From Phenylobacterium sp. SCN 70-31 (lineage in GTDB: Bacteria; Pseudomonadota; Alphaproteobacteria; Caulobacterales; Caulobacteraceae), in the NCBI RefSeq assembly GCF_001724605.1, contig NZ_MEEX01000009.1, forward strand, positions 67,757 through 131,756: a stretch of 64,000 nucleotides of DNA, in the 5' to 3' direction. The position numbers and the translations under genes are program-made. The notes under the pieces were generated by a model. The model did no database searches. It was given only the letters and a program-made list of their open reading frames with translations, and was not told the origin of the DNA. This document shows positions 9,710 through 19,219 of the stretch, piece after piece. Every line of letters begins with the position of its first letter. The stretch's first letter is position 1.

Positions 9710-10017
9710 TGTTCGCGCGGCAGCTTCGCGCCAGGGTCCGCTCGGGCGAGATCACCAGCAGCATCCGCATCTGGCGGTCGCCCCGGGTGCGGGTGGGCGG
9801 ACGCTATCCGCTGCTCGACGGATGCATCGAGGTGACGCGGCTGGAGGAGATCGACCTTTCCGATGTGACCGAGGCGATAGCCCGCGAGGGCGGCTTCGAG
9901 ACCCTGGACGCTCTCATGGAAACCGCCCGCCACGGGCGTGGCGAGCGGGTCTTCCGGGTCGACTTCGTCTTCGCACCGGCCGCGCCGGACGACGCGATCA
10001 GTGATAGCGACGGATGA
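9706..10017 (+). CDS. small ASCH-domain-like protein
   Basis: 103 residues, starting at an ATG-ATG pair (9706 or 9709) that overlaps the comEC stop. The segment from about residue 12 to 60 ([20 protein letters not shown], then a beta-rich region with [19 protein letters not shown]) resembles the ASCH/PUA-like fold proposed to bind RNA. No enzyme motif is visible. Coupling to comEC implies co-expression but need not mean shared function. The last 20 bases overlap the end of lexA on the other strand. Confidence 0.7.
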   Translation: MMFARQLRARVRSGEITSSIRIWRSPRVRVGGRYPLLDGCIEVTRLEEIDLSDVTEAIAREGGFETLDALMETARHGRGERVFRVDFVFAPAAPDDAISDSDG

Positions 10018-10687
10018 GGCCCACCAGCTTGCCCTGAACCGACACGCGGTCGGGACCGAAGATCCGGGTTTCGTAGGCCGGATTGGCGGCTTCGAGCGCG
10101 ATGGACGCGCCCTTCTTCCGGAGGCGCTTCAGCGTGGCCTCTTCGCCGTCGACCAGGGCGACGACGATGTCGCCCGACACGGCGCTGTCGGTGCGGCGGA
10201 TCACGACGAAGTCGCCGTCCAGGATGCCGGCGTTGATCATCGAGTCGCCCGAGATCTCGAGCACGAAGTGTTCGCCCGCGCCCAGGATCGTCTCCGGGAC
10301 GGGGATGCGGTCGCGCTCCTGCTGGATCGCCTCGATGGGCGTCCCGGCGGCGATGCGGCCCAGGATCGGCAGCTCGCGGCTGTCGTTGGCGGCGGCCGGC
10401 ATGGCCGCCCCGGCCTCGACGAGCTGGGGCTTGAAGGGCGCGCGGCCCTTGGGGGGCGCGGCGGCCGTGGCCTGTTGCGGAAGCTTCACCACCTCGAGCG
10501 CGCGGGCCCGGTGCGGCAGGCGGCGCAGGAAACCGCGCTCCTCCAGCGCCGTGATCAGGCGGTGGATGCCGGACTTCGAGGCGAGATCCAGCGCTTCCTT
10601 CATCTCGTCGAAGGACGGCGAGACCCCCGTCTCCTTGATCCGCTCATGGATGAACATGAGCAGTTCGTGTTGTTTGCGGGTGAGCAT
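9998..10687 (-). CDS. lexA: LexA, SOS regulon repressor
   Basis: 229 residues from ATG 10687. A longer start at 10735 was rejected because it would run over the SOS box. The N-terminal winged helix-turn-helix (about 1-65, [17 protein letters not shown] onward) is followed by a linker of about 30 residues rich in Ala and Pro. Autocleavage is expected between Ala114 and Gly115 (RIAAGTP), with Ser149 (GDSM) and Lys187 (ATLKRL) as the catalytic dyad. It represses the SOS regulon and, given its own box, itself. It is convergent with the ASCH-like gene. Confidence 0.95.
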   Translation of the reverse strand: MLTRKQHELLMFIHERIKETGVSPSFDEMKEALDLASKSGIHRLITALEERGFLRRLPHRARALEVVKLPQQATAAAPPKGRAPFKPQLVEAGAAMPAAANDSRELPILGRIAAGTPIEAIQQERDRIPVPETILGAGEHFVLEISGDSMINAGILDGDFVVIRRTDSAVSGDIVVALVDGEEATLKRLRKKGASIALEAANPAYETRIFGPDRVSVQGKLVGLIRRYH

Positions 10688-10701
10688 CTGTGAACCTCGA
10701 A

Positions 10702-10755
10702 GAACAAAGCGCAAACGTCTGCGGATGTTCTCCAAGCGTTCTGGGTTAATGTCAA
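10702..10755 (-). promoter_or_regulatory. lexA promoter with alphaproteobacterial SOS box
   Basis: A TTGACA -35 hexamer is at 10750-10755 (minus strand). An exact GTTC-N7-GTTC direct repeat is at 10727-10741, read on the plus strand, which is the GAAC-N7-GAAC box of alphaproteobacterial LexA. A second near-match, GAAC-N7-AAAC, lies at 10702-10716, closer to the start codon. Placement between the -35 and the gene fits autorepression. Confidence 0.8.
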
Positions 10756-10807
10756 GCGTTACTGATGGGCTTTGAAAACGTTCGACTTTTTGGAAGGCTA
10801 GGCCGAC

Positions 10808-11584
10808 TCAGCCCAGCAGCTCGCGAGTCGCACCGACGACGTCGGCCTGGCGCATGAGGCTTTCGCCGACCAGCATGGCGCGGGCGCCGCTCGCTTCCAG
10901 CCGGGCGGCGTCGGCCGCCGTGAAGATGCCGCTCTCGGTCACGAGGAGGGCGTCCGGGGGGGCGAGGGCGGCCAGGCGCTCGGTCACGGCGAGATCGGTG
11001 ACGAAGCTGCGCAGGTCGCGGTTGTTCACGCCCACCAGGGTCGCGCCCAGGCGGCCGGCGCGCGCCATCTCGGCCTCGTCGTGGACCTCCACCAGGGCGT
11101 CCATGCCGTGGATCTCAGCCTCGGCCATCAGTTCCGCCGCAACGCCGTCGTCCACCATCGCCAGGATCACCAGAATGGCGTCGGCCCCCAGGGCCCGGCT
11201 CTCGGCCACCTGCCAGGGATCGACCAGAAACTCCTTGCGCAGGCAGGGCAGGGCGGTCGCCTCGCGCGCGGCGGTCAGGAAGGAATCGGCGCCCTGGAAG
11301 CTGGGACCGTCGGTGAGGACCGAGAGGCAGGATGCGCCGCCCGCCTCGTAGGCCCGCGCCAGCACGGGCGGATCGAAGTCGGCGCGGATCAGCCCCTTGG
11401 AAGGAGAGGCCTTCTTGATCTCGGCGATCAGCGCCAGACGGCCCGGAGCGTGCCCTCGCTCCAGCGCAGTCTTGAACCCCCGTGGCGGCGAGACGCCCGC
11501 GGGCGACACCACGGGCCGGGCGGCGCGGCGTTCGGCCACTTCCGTGCGCTTGTAGGCGGCGATCTGCGCCAGGACGTCGCTCAT
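10808..11584 (-). CDS. trpC: indole-3-glycerol phosphate synthase
   Basis: 258 residues, (beta/alpha)8 barrel. It closes the ring of carboxyphenylamino-deoxyribulose phosphate to indole-3-glycerol phosphate in tryptophan synthesis. Motifs include [16 protein letters not shown] near residue 51 (catalytic Lys region), [23 protein letters not shown] and [12 protein letters not shown]. The ATG overlaps the trpD stop by four bases. It is the last gene of the trpGDC group. It is followed directly by the lexA promoter, without the moaC-moeA pair often seen here. Confidence 0.95.
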   Translation of the reverse strand: MSDVLAQIAAYKRTEVAERRAARPVVSPAGVSPPRGFKTALERGHAPGRLALIAEIKKASPSKGLIRADFDPPVLARAYEAGGASCLSVLTDGPSFQGADSFLTAAREATALPCLRKEFLVDPWQVAESRALGADAILVILAMVDDGVAAELMAEAEIHGMDALVEVHDEAEMARAGRLGATLVGVNNRDLRSFVTDLAVTERLAALAPPDALLVTESGIFTAADAARLEASGARAMLVGESLMRQADVVGATRELLG

Positions 11585-12609
11585 GCCGGCTCCTGCGTCA
11601 GGGGGGCGATGGCCACCAGCCTATCCAGCGCGGCCTGGGCGCGGCCGTCGTCGATGACCCGGCCGGCGAATTCGACGCCTTCGCGCAGCGTCTCGACCTT
11701 CTCGCCGACAAGGAAGGCCGCGGCGGCGTTCAGGAGCACGATGTCGCGGTAGGCGCCGGGTTCGCCGGACAGCACCCGGCGCAGCGCCTGCGCATTCTCG
11801 GCCGGCGAGCCGCCCGTGAGGTCGGACAGCGACGCGCGCTCGAGGCCCACGGCCTCGGGTGTGACGGTGAAGAGGCGGACCTGTCCCTCGCGATACTCGG
11901 CCACGCTGGTCTCGCCCGTGGTGGTCATCTCGTCCAGGCCGCCGCCGTGGACCACCCAGGCCCGCTCCGAGCCGAGCGCGCCCAGCACCTGGGCCAGCGG
12001 GGCCACCCAGCGTTCGGCGAACACGCCCACCACCTGGCGCTGGGCGCCGGCCGGATTGGTCAGCGGACCCAGCAGGTTGAAGATGGTGCGGTAGCCCAGC
12101 TCGGCCCGGATCGGCGAGACGTGGCGCATGGCGCCGTGGTGGGCCGGGGCGAACAGGAAGCAGATGCCGGCCTCGTCCAGGGCCCTGAGCTGGCGTTCCG
12201 GCCCCGCATCGATGGCGACCCCGAGTTCCGACAGGACATCCGCCGCGCCCGAACGGGACGAGAGCGCCCGGTTGCCATGCTTGGCCACCTTCAGGCCGCC
12301 GCCCGCCGCCACGAATCCGACGGCGGTGGAGATGTTGAGCGTGTGCTGGCCGTCGCCGCCGGTGCCGCAGACGTCGATCGTAGGGAAGGGCGGTTCGATA
12401 TGGACCGCCGCCCGGCGCATCGCCCGCGCGCAGGCGGTGATCTCGCCCAGGGTCTCGCCCCGCATCCGCATGGCCGTGAGCGCCGCGCCCACCTGGGCCG
12501 GCGTGGGTTCGCCGCGCAGGCAGGCGGCGAAGAACTCTCCCGCGTCGTCCTCGGACAGCGTGCCGCCGTCGGCGAGGCGCGACAGAAGAGGCTTGAAGGT
12601 GGCGGACAT
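11581..12609 (-). CDS. trpD: anthranilate phosphoribosyltransferase
   Basis: 342 residues. It transfers phosphoribose from PRPP to anthranilate. The PRPP-binding signature [17 protein letters not shown] is at about residue 80, and the [21 protein letters not shown] and [16 protein letters not shown] segments are conserved. The N-terminal helical domain is complete. It overlaps trpC by four bases and follows trpG by 27 bases. This is a monofunctional enzyme, not the TrpGD fusion seen in enterics. Confidence 0.96.
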   Translation of the reverse strand: MSATFKPLLSRLADGGTLSEDDAGEFFAACLRGEPTPAQVGAALTAMRMRGETLGEITACARAMRRAAVHIEPPFPTIDVCGTGGDGQHTLNISTAVGFVAAGGGLKVAKHGNRALSSRSGAADVLSELGVAIDAGPERQLRALDEAGICFLFAPAHHGAMRHVSPIRAELGYRTIFNLLGPLTNPAGAQRQVVGVFAERWVAPLAQVLGALGSERAWVVHGGGLDEMTTTGETSVAEYREGQVRLFTVTPEAVGLERASLSDLTGGSPAENAQALRRVLSGEPGAYRDIVLLNAAAAFLVGEKVETLREGVEFAGRVIDDGRAQAALDRLVAIAPLTQEPA

Positions 12610-12636
12610 GGGCGCGTTCCGGAGCGACTCGGGCGG

Positions 12637-13227
12637 TCAGACCTGGGCCAGGCGCTTCACGCCGGCCTGGTCCAGGAAGTTGGCCAGCAGCTCGTGGCCG
12701 CCTTCGGTCGCGATGGACTCGGGATGGAACTGCACCCCGTGGATCGGACGGGTCCGATGCCGAAGGCCCATGATCTCGCCGTCCTCGGTGCGGGCGGTGA
12801 TCTCGAGGGTCTGCGGCAGATCGTCTTCCTGCACCGAAAGGCTGTGGTAGCGGGTCGCCGTGAAAGGGTTCTTCAACCCGCGGAACACACCTGTGTCGGT
12901 GTGATGGATGAGGCTGGTCTTCCCATGCATGAGGGCGCGGGCGCGGACGACCGTGCCGCCGAACGCCTGGCCGATCGACTGATGGCCCAGGCAGACGCCG
13001 AGGATCGGCAGGGATTCCGGCGCTTCGCGGATGAGTTCGAGGCAGATGCCGGCTTCGTTCGGCGTGCACGGCCCGGGGCTCAGCAGCACCGCCTCGGGAC
13101 GCAGGCCCACCGCCTCGGCGACGGTGATCGCGTCGTTGCGATGGACGAGCGTCTCGGCCCCCAGCTCGTTCAGGAAGTGGACGAGGTTGTAGGTGAAGCT
13201 GTCGTAGTTATCGATCACCAGGATCAT
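12637..13227 (-). CDS. trpG: anthranilate synthase component II (glutamine amidotransferase)
   Basis: 196 residues, class I glutamine amidotransferase. The N-terminus [19 protein letters not shown] is diagnostic. The catalytic Cys is in [16 protein letters not shown] and the His/Glu pair in GVQFHPESI. It supplies ammonia to TrpE. trpE lies upstream on the same strand, but HAD and a 261-base gap intervene, so trpE and trpG may not share a promoter. The same chain could also serve aminodeoxychorismate synthase; the sequence alone does not settle this. Confidence 0.95.
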   Translation of the reverse strand: MILVIDNYDSFTYNLVHFLNELGAETLVHRNDAITVAEAVGLRPEAVLLSPGPCTPNEAGICLELIREAPESLPILGVCLGHQSIGQAFGGTVVRARALMHGKTSLIHHTDTGVFRGLKNPFTATRYHSLSVQEDDLPQTLEITARTEDGEIMGLRHRTRPIHGVQFHPESIATEGGHELLANFLDQAGVKRLAQV

Positions 13228-13278
13228 GAGCGTTCCATAGGCTTTGCAGACGCGAGCGCCAAGCCGGATGCTGCAGAT

Positions 13279-13551
13279 ATGGCGCTGAGCGATTCTGCCC
13301 TCGACGGGAATGCGTTGGCCCGAGCAACAGCGCTGCTGGCGACGCCAACGCGGCGCGACCCGGCCTGGCCGGCCCTGCTGGCGGCCACGGTCCTCGCCTT
13401 GAGTTCGGTGGCGTTCGCGATGGCGATGGTGCTGGCTCCGCCCGCGACGAAGACGGAGGCTGGAGAGGCGGCGGACCCGGACCCGGGATCAGGCGTCGAG
13501 CAGTTCGGAGAGGCGCCGGATGATGCGATCGGGCCTGATCGGGCTTCCTGA
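13279..13551 (+). CDS. possible small single-pass membrane protein
   Basis: A 90-codon frame on the strand opposite to the trp genes. The product has a polar N-terminus ([20 protein letters not shown]), one clear hydrophobic segment at about residues 33-51 ([19 protein letters not shown]) and an acidic tail. Third codon positions are mostly G or C through the hydrophobic part, and the membrane helix is unlikely by chance. The last 63 bases overlap the end of the HAD gene on the other strand. There is no strong ribosome site. It fills the gap between trpG and HAD, which has no other plausible gene. Function unknown. Confidence 0.5.
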   Translation: MALSDSALDGNALARATALLATPTRRDPAWPALLAATVLALSSVAFAMAMVLAPPATKTEAGEAADPDPGSGVEQFGEAPDDAIGPDRAS

Positions 13552-14196
13552 CGGGAGGCCCTGGCCACGGGGGTCGTGCCAGATGGCGAAGATCCCCAGT
13601 CGCTGCGGCGCCGCCACCTCCCATTCGAGATTGTCGCCCACCATCCAGGTCTGGTCGGCCCGGACGTCCAGCGCCTGCATGGCGTGGAGATAGGCCCGTT
13701 CCTCGGGCTTGCCGAAGCCGTTCTCCCCCTCGATCTGTATGTGGTCGAAGAGGCCGGCGAGGGTGAACCGCTCGATCTTGGCGCGCTGTGTCGTTCCATC
13801 GCCGTTGGTCACGAGCGCCATGCGCACGCCGCGGGCGCGGATGGCCTCCAGGGTCTCGCGGGCGCCCGGAAACATCTCGGTCATCCGCTCGCGGATTTCG
13901 CTGAAGCGGTCGGCGAAGACCATGGCGTCCCCGGCGCCGAGGCCCAGTTCGGTCGTGAAGACCTGGACGGCGACGCCGCGCCGGGCGGCCGCCAGGCCGA
14001 AGCGCGCCGCCTTGTGACGCTCGGGATCGGACCAGAAGTCCGTCATCGCCGATTCCATCCGGTCGGCGACATGGGTCGGCGCATGCGGCCCCAGCCGGTC
14101 GGCGAACTCGGAGGCCACCTCGAGCAGGACCGCCGGCCGCTCGCCCGCCGCGATGATGGTGTCGTCCAGGTCGAAGAGGATCGCGGGCGGAAGCAT
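13489..14196 (-). CDS. HAD-superfamily hydrolase
   Basis: 235 residues from ATG 14196; a GTG three codons upstream, overlapping the trpE stop, is possible. HAD motif I is LFDLDDTI with both nucleophile and general acid Asp. Motif II is LVTNGDG, followed by a Lys in NGFGKPEERAY, and motif IV is WMVGDNLEWEV. A helical cap lies between motifs I and II. The closest type is the YjjG/haloacid-dehalogenase-like phosphatase group acting on small phosphate esters. The substrate is unknown. It directly follows trpE and is probably co-transcribed with it. Confidence 0.85.
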   Translation of the reverse strand: MLPPAILFDLDDTIIAAGERPAVLLEVASEFADRLGPHAPTHVADRMESAMTDFWSDPERHKAARFGLAAARRGVAVQVFTTELGLGAGDAMVFADRFSEIRERMTEMFPGARETLEAIRARGVRMALVTNGDGTTQRAKIERFTLAGLFDHIQIEGENGFGKPEERAYLHAMQALDVRADQTWMVGDNLEWEVAAPQRLGIFAIWHDPRGQGLPSGSPIRPDRIIRRLSELLDA

Positions 14197-14201
14197 CGCG
14201 G

Positions 14202-15734
14202 TCACACGAACCGCCAGCTCTCCACCGCGGCGTCGCGCAGCGCGCGGGCCTTGTGCTGGGTCTCGTCGTACTCGGCGTCCGGGTCGCTGTCGGCCACCAC
14301 GCCGCCGCCGGCCTGGACGTACATCATGCCGTCCTTGAACAGGGCGGTGCGCAGGATGATGCATGTGTCCACCGATCCGTCGGAGCCGAAGTAGCCGGCC
14401 GCGCCAGCATAGCCGATGCCGCGCTTCTCGATCTCCAGCTCGTCGATGATCTCCATGGCCCGCACCTTGGGCGCTCCCGACAGCGTGCCGGCGGGCAGGG
14501 CGGCCATGACGACGTCCACGGGATCGAGCCCCTCGGGCGCGTCGCCCTCGACGTTCGAAACCAGGTGCATCACGTGGCTGTAGCGCTCGACGAAGAAGCT
14601 GTCGGTGACGCGGACGCGCGGCGCGCGGGACGGCTGGGGGGGCTCGTTGGCCCCGGCCTGCTTCAGCATCGCCACCCGGCCCACGTCGTTGCGGCCGAGG
14701 TCCAGCAGCATCAGGTGCTCGGCCCGCTCCTTGGGATCGGCGATCAGCTCCTCCTCGAGGCGGCGGTCTTCCTCGGGCGTCGCGCCGCGGGGCCGGGTGC
14801 CGGCGATGGGGCGGATGGTGATCTTGCCGTCGCGCAGGCGGACCAGGATCTCGGGCGACGACCCCGCGAGCTGGAAGTCGCCGAAGTTCAGGTAGAACAG
14901 GAACGGCGAGGGATTGGTCCGGCGCAGCGAGCGATAGAGCGCGAACGGATCGTGCGCGAACGGGGCGCGGAACCGGTGGCTCGGCACCACCTGGAAGATG
15001 TCTCCGGCGCCGATGTAACCCTTGGCCTTCTCGACGATCTCCCGGTAGGCCTCGCGGCTCACGGGCGTGGTGAAGCGGTCGGGCTCGGGACGGGCGTCGC
15101 CCCGGAGCGGCGGCGCCGGTTTGCGGAAATCGTCGGTCACGGCCTGGAGGCGTGCGTGGGCGGCCTCATAGGCCGCGTCCGCGGAGCCCGCGCCGGGACG
15201 CACGGGCGTGACCAGCAGGATCTCCTGGGCGATGGCGTCGAAGATCGCGATCACCGACGGCCGTGTCAGCACGCCGTCTGGCAGGCCCAGGGGGTCGGGA
15301 TTGACGTCGGGCAGGGTCTCGACCAGCCGGATGGTGTCGTAGCCCAGGGCGCCGAACACGCCGGCGGCCATGGGCGGCAGTCCGGGCGGAAGCTCGATCC
15401 GGGACATGGCCAGCACGTCGCGCAGGCTGTCCAGGGCGCCGCCCGCCTGGGGCGTGAAGCGGCCCGCGGCGATGTCGTCGCCCGTGGCGATCTCGGCCCG
15501 GTCGCCGTGACAGCGCCAGACGAGGTCGGGGTTCAGGGTGATGATCGAATAGCGCGCGCGGAACGCGCCGCCTTCCACCGACTCGAACAGGAAGGCGTAG
15601 GGTCGGCCGTGGCCGATCTTCAGATAGGCGGAGACCGGCGTCTCCAGGTCGTCGATGAGACGGGTCCAGACGACCTGGGGCGCGCCGCCGTCGTAAGTCG
15701 AGCGAAAGGCGTCGAACGGCGGCTCGGGCGTCAT
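14202..15734 (-). CDS. trpE: anthranilate synthase component I
   Basis: 510 residues. It converts chorismate and ammonia to anthranilate, with TrpG as partner. An N-terminal feedback-site domain is followed by the chorismate-binding domain: GDIFQVVPSHRF, FLFYLNFGDFQLAGSSPEIL, PIAGTRPRG, DLGRNDVGRVA, and near the end GTLSGAPKVRAMEII. The ATG at 15734 overlaps the ppiD stop by four bases, so no room exists for a leader-peptide attenuator. Expression is probably tied to ppiD transcription. Confidence 0.96.
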   Translation of the reverse strand: MTPEPPFDAFRSTYDGGAPQVVWTRLIDDLETPVSAYLKIGHGRPYAFLFESVEGGAFRARYSIITLNPDLVWRCHGDRAEIATGDDIAAGRFTPQAGGALDSLRDVLAMSRIELPPGLPPMAAGVFGALGYDTIRLVETLPDVNPDPLGLPDGVLTRPSVIAIFDAIAQEILLVTPVRPGAGSADAAYEAAHARLQAVTDDFRKPAPPLRGDARPEPDRFTTPVSREAYREIVEKAKGYIGAGDIFQVVPSHRFRAPFAHDPFALYRSLRRTNPSPFLFYLNFGDFQLAGSSPEILVRLRDGKITIRPIAGTRPRGATPEEDRRLEEELIADPKERAEHLMLLDLGRNDVGRVAMLKQAGANEPPQPSRAPRVRVTDSFFVERYSHVMHLVSNVEGDAPEGLDPVDVVMAALPAGTLSGAPKVRAMEIIDELEIEKRGIGYAGAAGYFGSDGSVDTCIILRTALFKDGMMYVQAGGGVVADSDPDAEYDETQHKARALRDAAVESWRFV

Positions 15735-17671
15735 TTCTTCGTCTCCGCCTTCTTCCCGGCGGCCGCGTCGCCGGCCTTGGGCAGGGGCGGGAAGCCCAGG
15801 ACCGTGCGGGCCTTGTCGCGGTTGACGCGGACCTTGAGCTTGTTGCGGGCGTAGACCTGGGCGGCTTCGGCCATCTCCCGGAACAGGACCTGGGTCAGCT
15901 CTCCGCGGCTGGCGTCGGCGAGGCGGGCGGTCGTGGGGCCGCTGTCGGCGCGAACGGCCTCGACCCGGCCCACGACGAGGCCCATGGGCGCGCCGGCGGA
16001 CCAGGCCTCGCCGGCCTTGGCGGAAAACGCCTGCGACAGCACCTGACCGCCCAGGGCCTGCTGGTGCTGGCCGGCGTTCTGGCGCGTCAGGCCGGGCAGC
16101 CGCGACACGGACAGTCCGGACGACGCCGCGACCGCCTCGAGCGTCTCGCCCTTGGCCATGCGGTCGGTGAGCGACTTGGCCTTGGCCTCGAGCGCGCGCA
16201 CCACTTCGCGCTGCATCCAGAACTGGGTGACCGGGCCACGGATATCGGCCAGGGGCGGGACCCGGGCCGGGACCACGCGTTCGACGCGCACGGCGAAGTA
16301 CGAGCCATCGCCCAGGTCGGTCAGATCGCTCTCGCTTCCGGCGCCCAGGCCGAAGGCGGTCTCGAGGATCTTGGGCGGAAGGCCGGCGATCGGCTGGCCG
16401 TTCTCGTCCTGGCCCTGGGCCGTCACCGGACCGATCGTCATGACGGTCACGCCGGCCTTGCGGGCCGAGTCGGCGAGGTTGGCGCCGCCCTGGTGGGCTT
16501 CCTCGTAGGCTTCGGTCTGCGTGTGGACCTTCTCGGCCACCATGTCCTTGCGGATCTCGGCTTCGAGCATGGGCCGGGCGTCTTCCAGCGAAACCTCGCG
16601 GCCGGGCGTCACCGACAGGACCTTGACCACGGAAAGGCCCAGGTCGCCCTGAACCGCCGCCACCTGGCCGTCGGCCATCCGGAACGCGGCCTCGCCCACC
16701 TTGCGGTCGGACACCGCCGTCAGGGGGCGCTGGTCGAAGCGGACGGCCTCGACGCCGATCGACTTGGCCACCGCGGCGGGGTCCTCGCCGCGCGTCAGGC
16801 GGGCCGCCACCTGCTGGGCGGTCGCCTGATCCTTGACCGGCACCTGCACGATGGACCGCGTTTCGGGGGTCGACAGCGTGTCCTTGCGGAACTCGTAGCG
16901 CTTCTGAAGTTCGTCGGCGTCGATCGCGCCCAGGCCGGCCTGGGCGCCGGCCGTGGTGAACGGGGCCACGGTCAGCACGCGCATCTCGGGAATCGTCAGC
17001 CGCTGGGCGTTTTCCTTGATGAAGGCGTTCAACTGTTCGTCGGTCGGCGCAGCCGGACGCGGGACGCTGTTCGGGGTCAGCGTCACATAGGCCAGGTCGC
17101 GCGCCTCGGTCGCGAAGACGGCGGCCACGGCGCCGTAGGACCGCGGAACGGCGAGGCCGTTCTGGATCGCCACGATGAAATGCTGGGCGGCCATCTGGTC
17201 GCGCAGTTCGTCGTCGAAGGCTTCGGGGGTGCGGCCGTTTTCCCGGAGCCGCGTCTCGAAGGTCTGGCGGTCGAACCGCCCCGAGACGGGATCGAAGAAG
17301 ACGGGGATCTGCTGGATCTGCTCCAGGATCTGCTTGTCGGACGGCTTGACGCCCATGCGCGACAGGAGTTCGGCGAACGCCACCCGGGTCGCGAGGCCGT
17401 TCAGCAGATTGGCGTCGAGGTTGTTCTCCTGGGCGATCTCGGGCGTCACCGGCTGGCCGGACTGCTCCTCGAGACGACGGCGGAAGTCGTCGTACTCGCG
17501 ACGGAACTCCATCGAGTTGATCGAGCGCGAGCCGGCCTTGACGATCTGGTCGCCGTCCAGCGCCAGCAGGCCGCCCTGGTTCGCGCCCACCGTGACGAGG
17601 CCGAGCGCGAGAAGGATCAGCAGGATCCGGGCGGGCCAGGACTTCGCGAACTGGCGGGTGGCGGCGAGCAT
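15731..17671 (-). CDS. ppiD: PpiD-like membrane-anchored peptidyl-prolyl isomerase
   Basis: 646 residues. One N-terminal transmembrane anchor (ARILLILLALGLVTVGANQ, about 15-33) is followed by a SurA-N-like chaperone domain and a degenerate parvulin domain in the middle (around the VPVKDQATAQQVAARL segment), then a C-terminal helical region. PpiD/SurA-N proteins act at the periplasmic exit of the Sec translocon. Upstream in-frame codons to 17824 were rejected because they run into Arg/Ser-rich sequence without homology; ATG 17671 precedes a good anchor. It is the first gene of the ppiD-trpE-HAD unit and divergent from tpiA. Confidence 0.9.
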   Translation of the reverse strand: MLAATRQFAKSWPARILLILLALGLVTVGANQGGLLALDGDQIVKAGSRSINSMEFRREYDDFRRRLEEQSGQPVTPEIAQENNLDANLLNGLATRVAFAELLSRMGVKPSDKQILEQIQQIPVFFDPVSGRFDRQTFETRLRENGRTPEAFDDELRDQMAAQHFIVAIQNGLAVPRSYGAVAAVFATEARDLAYVTLTPNSVPRPAAPTDEQLNAFIKENAQRLTIPEMRVLTVAPFTTAGAQAGLGAIDADELQKRYEFRKDTLSTPETRSIVQVPVKDQATAQQVAARLTRGEDPAAVAKSIGVEAVRFDQRPLTAVSDRKVGEAAFRMADGQVAAVQGDLGLSVVKVLSVTPGREVSLEDARPMLEAEIRKDMVAEKVHTQTEAYEEAHQGGANLADSARKAGVTVMTIGPVTAQGQDENGQPIAGLPPKILETAFGLGAGSESDLTDLGDGSYFAVRVERVVPARVPPLADIRGPVTQFWMQREVVRALEAKAKSLTDRMAKGETLEAVAASSGLSVSRLPGLTRQNAGQHQQALGGQVLSQAFSAKAGEAWSAGAPMGLVVGRVEAVRADSGPTTARLADASRGELTQVLFREMAEAAQVYARNKLKVRVNRDKARTVLGFPPLPKAGDAAAGKKAETKK

Positions 17672-17867
17672 GCGGGTTCCTTCCCCGGCGACGACGTAGC
17701 GCGCCGGTATAGGGGAACGGGCTTCTGTCCCGCAAGCGCGCGACCGAGCCCGCGACACAGCGCGTGACGGGCCACCGGCTGCGGTCGGGCCGGGAAGGGA
17801 GTTGCGTGACAGGAGGAGCGGCATGCCTTAACCGCCCGGCTCGACTGCGACCATTGCCGGAGGACCG

Positions 17868-18611
17868 ATGACTGCGCCGACGCCCCTGATCGCCGGAAAC
17901 TGGAAGATGAACGGCCTCGCCGCCTCGCTGGACGAGGCGAAGGCGATCGCCGCCGGGCTGGCCGGCGCGCCGGCGCGCGTGGCGCTCTGTCCCCCGGCCG
18001 TACTGCTGCACCGCATGGCCGAGGCGCTCGCGGGAAGCCGGGTTCTCGTCGGCGGCCAGGACCATCGCGCGGAAGCGGCGGGCGCCTTCACGGGCGACAT
18101 CTCGGCCGAAATGCTGGCCGACGCCGGGGCGACCCTGACGATCCTGGGGCATTCCGAACGGCGGGCGGGTCATGGCGAGACCGACGCGACCGTGGCGGCG
18201 AAGGTCGGGGCGGCGTTGCGTGCGGGTCTGGAGCCCATCGTCTGCGTCGGGGAGACCCTGGAAGAGCGTAAGGCCGGAGACGCCCTGGCGGTCGTCACCG
18301 GGCAGGTGAGGGGGTCTCTGCCCGCCGAACTGGCCGGCCGGCCGTTCTCGGTGGCCTATGAGCCCGTCTGGGCGATCGGCACCGGCCTGACGCCCACGAC
18401 GCCCGAGATCGAAGAGGTCCACCGCGCCATCCGGGCGACGCTGGTCGGGCAGTTCGGCGAGGCCGGGCGGGCGGTTCCGATCCTCTACGGCGGCTCGGTG
18501 AAGCCGTCGAACGCCGCGGAGATCCTGCATGTCGACGAAGTGGGCGGCGCCCTGGTGGGCGGCGCCTCGCTGAAGGCCGACGACTTCCTGGGGATCGTGC
18601 GGGCGCTTTAG
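17868..18611 (+). CDS. tpiA: triosephosphate isomerase
   Basis: 247 residues. It interconverts dihydroxyacetone phosphate and glyceraldehyde 3-phosphate in glycolysis and gluconeogenesis. The catalytic residues are visible: Lys in GNWKMNG, His in LGHSERR and Glu in [12 protein letters not shown]. The phosphate-binding [12 protein letters not shown] segment follows. The promoter must lie in the 196-base gap shared with ppiD. The stop overlaps the end of the VOC gene on the opposite strand by four bases. Confidence 0.97.
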   Translation: MTAPTPLIAGNWKMNGLAASLDEAKAIAAGLAGAPARVALCPPAVLLHRMAEALAGSRVLVGGQDHRAEAAGAFTGDISAEMLADAGATLTILGHSERRAGHGETDATVAAKVGAALRAGLEPIVCVGETLEERKAGDALAVVTGQVRGSLPAELAGRPFSVAYEPVWAIGTGLTPTTPEIEEVHRAIRATLVGQFGEAGRAVPILYGGSVKPSNAAEILHVDEVGGALVGGASLKADDFLGIVRAL

Positions 18612-19003
18612 GCGGCCGGCCCCTTGAGTTCGACCATGTTGCCTTCGGGATCGAGGACGTACAGCGAGAAGCCGTCGCCCTCGGCCCCGTAGCGCAGGCC
18701 TTCCCCGACAACCTCGATTCCGTGCGCCGCGAGATGATCGCGGATGGCGGCTTCGTCGAACGGGCGCACCTGCAGGGCGAAATGGTCCAGGTTGCGGCCG
18801 CCGTCCGCCGGTTCCGAGCCGGCGTCGCAGACGACCAGGTCGATCATCTGGCCGCCCGCCCGGATATGGGTGAGGCCCAGTTCGGGCCGGTCGCGGTCGA
18901 CCGACAGGCCCAGGACCCGCTGGTAGAAGTCGAGCATCCGCGCCTTGTCGCGGATGCGCAGGACGATGTGGTCGAAGCCGGTGACGGCGATGGGATGGCT
19001 CAT
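18608..19003 (-). CDS. VOC-family (glyoxalase/dioxygenase fold) protein
   Basis: 131 residues, one vicinal-oxygen-chelate domain. [11 protein letters not shown] supplies the first metal-ligand His, NLDHFALQV the second, and [12 protein letters not shown] the C-terminal Glu. It resembles small 'virulence/biphenyl-dioxygenase-like' VOC proteins. The substrate cannot be told. The ATG at 19003 is preferred to an upstream extension that has no homologous sequence. It is convergent with tpiA, four bases overlapping. Confidence 0.85.
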   Translation of the reverse strand: MSHPIAVTGFDHIVLRIRDKARMLDFYQRVLGLSVDRDRPELGLTHIRAGGQMIDLVVCDAGSEPADGGRNLDHFALQVRPFDEAAIRDHLAAHGIEVVGEGLRYGAEGDGFSLYVLDPEGNMVELKGPAA

Positions 19004-19219
19004 GGCCTCCACATAGGCGCCCTGGTCAGGCAGGGCCATCGTCGCAGGGCGCACGCGCGGATGTCGGGGGGACGTCGGGCCGCGAGCGCATCCGGTTTGT
19101 GCTTCGGGGTGCGACGCACTAGCTATGGCCTTGCGGCGGTCGCGGTGATAGAGCGCCCGCTTCGTTTGCGTAGGATATTGCGGCGTCAACTCGCCCTGGC
19201 GCGCCGGAAAGATGCAACC

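Noticed and set aside
10688..10735. Longer LexA start at 10735
   Set aside because: It would place the SOS box inside the coding region, and the added residues are not found in LexA proteins.
11482..13278. Extension of the small membrane protein upstream to 11482
   Set aside because: The extended part is antisense to trpC, trpD and trpG and has shadow-type composition; only the part from 13279 has protein-like features.
13224..13799. Minus-strand frame joining HAD and trpG
   Set aside because: Ser/Ala/Arg-rich shadow of the opposite strand with no good start and no similarity to known proteins.
15735..15860. Tryptophan leader/attenuator before trpE
   Set aside because: The trpE ATG overlaps the ppiD stop and upstream bases are ppiD coding sequence without Trp codon runs.
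16064..17767. Long open frame on the plus strand across ppiD
   Set aside because: His/Gly/Leu-rich shadow with no motif; ppiD on the minus strand has a clear anchor and domain pattern.
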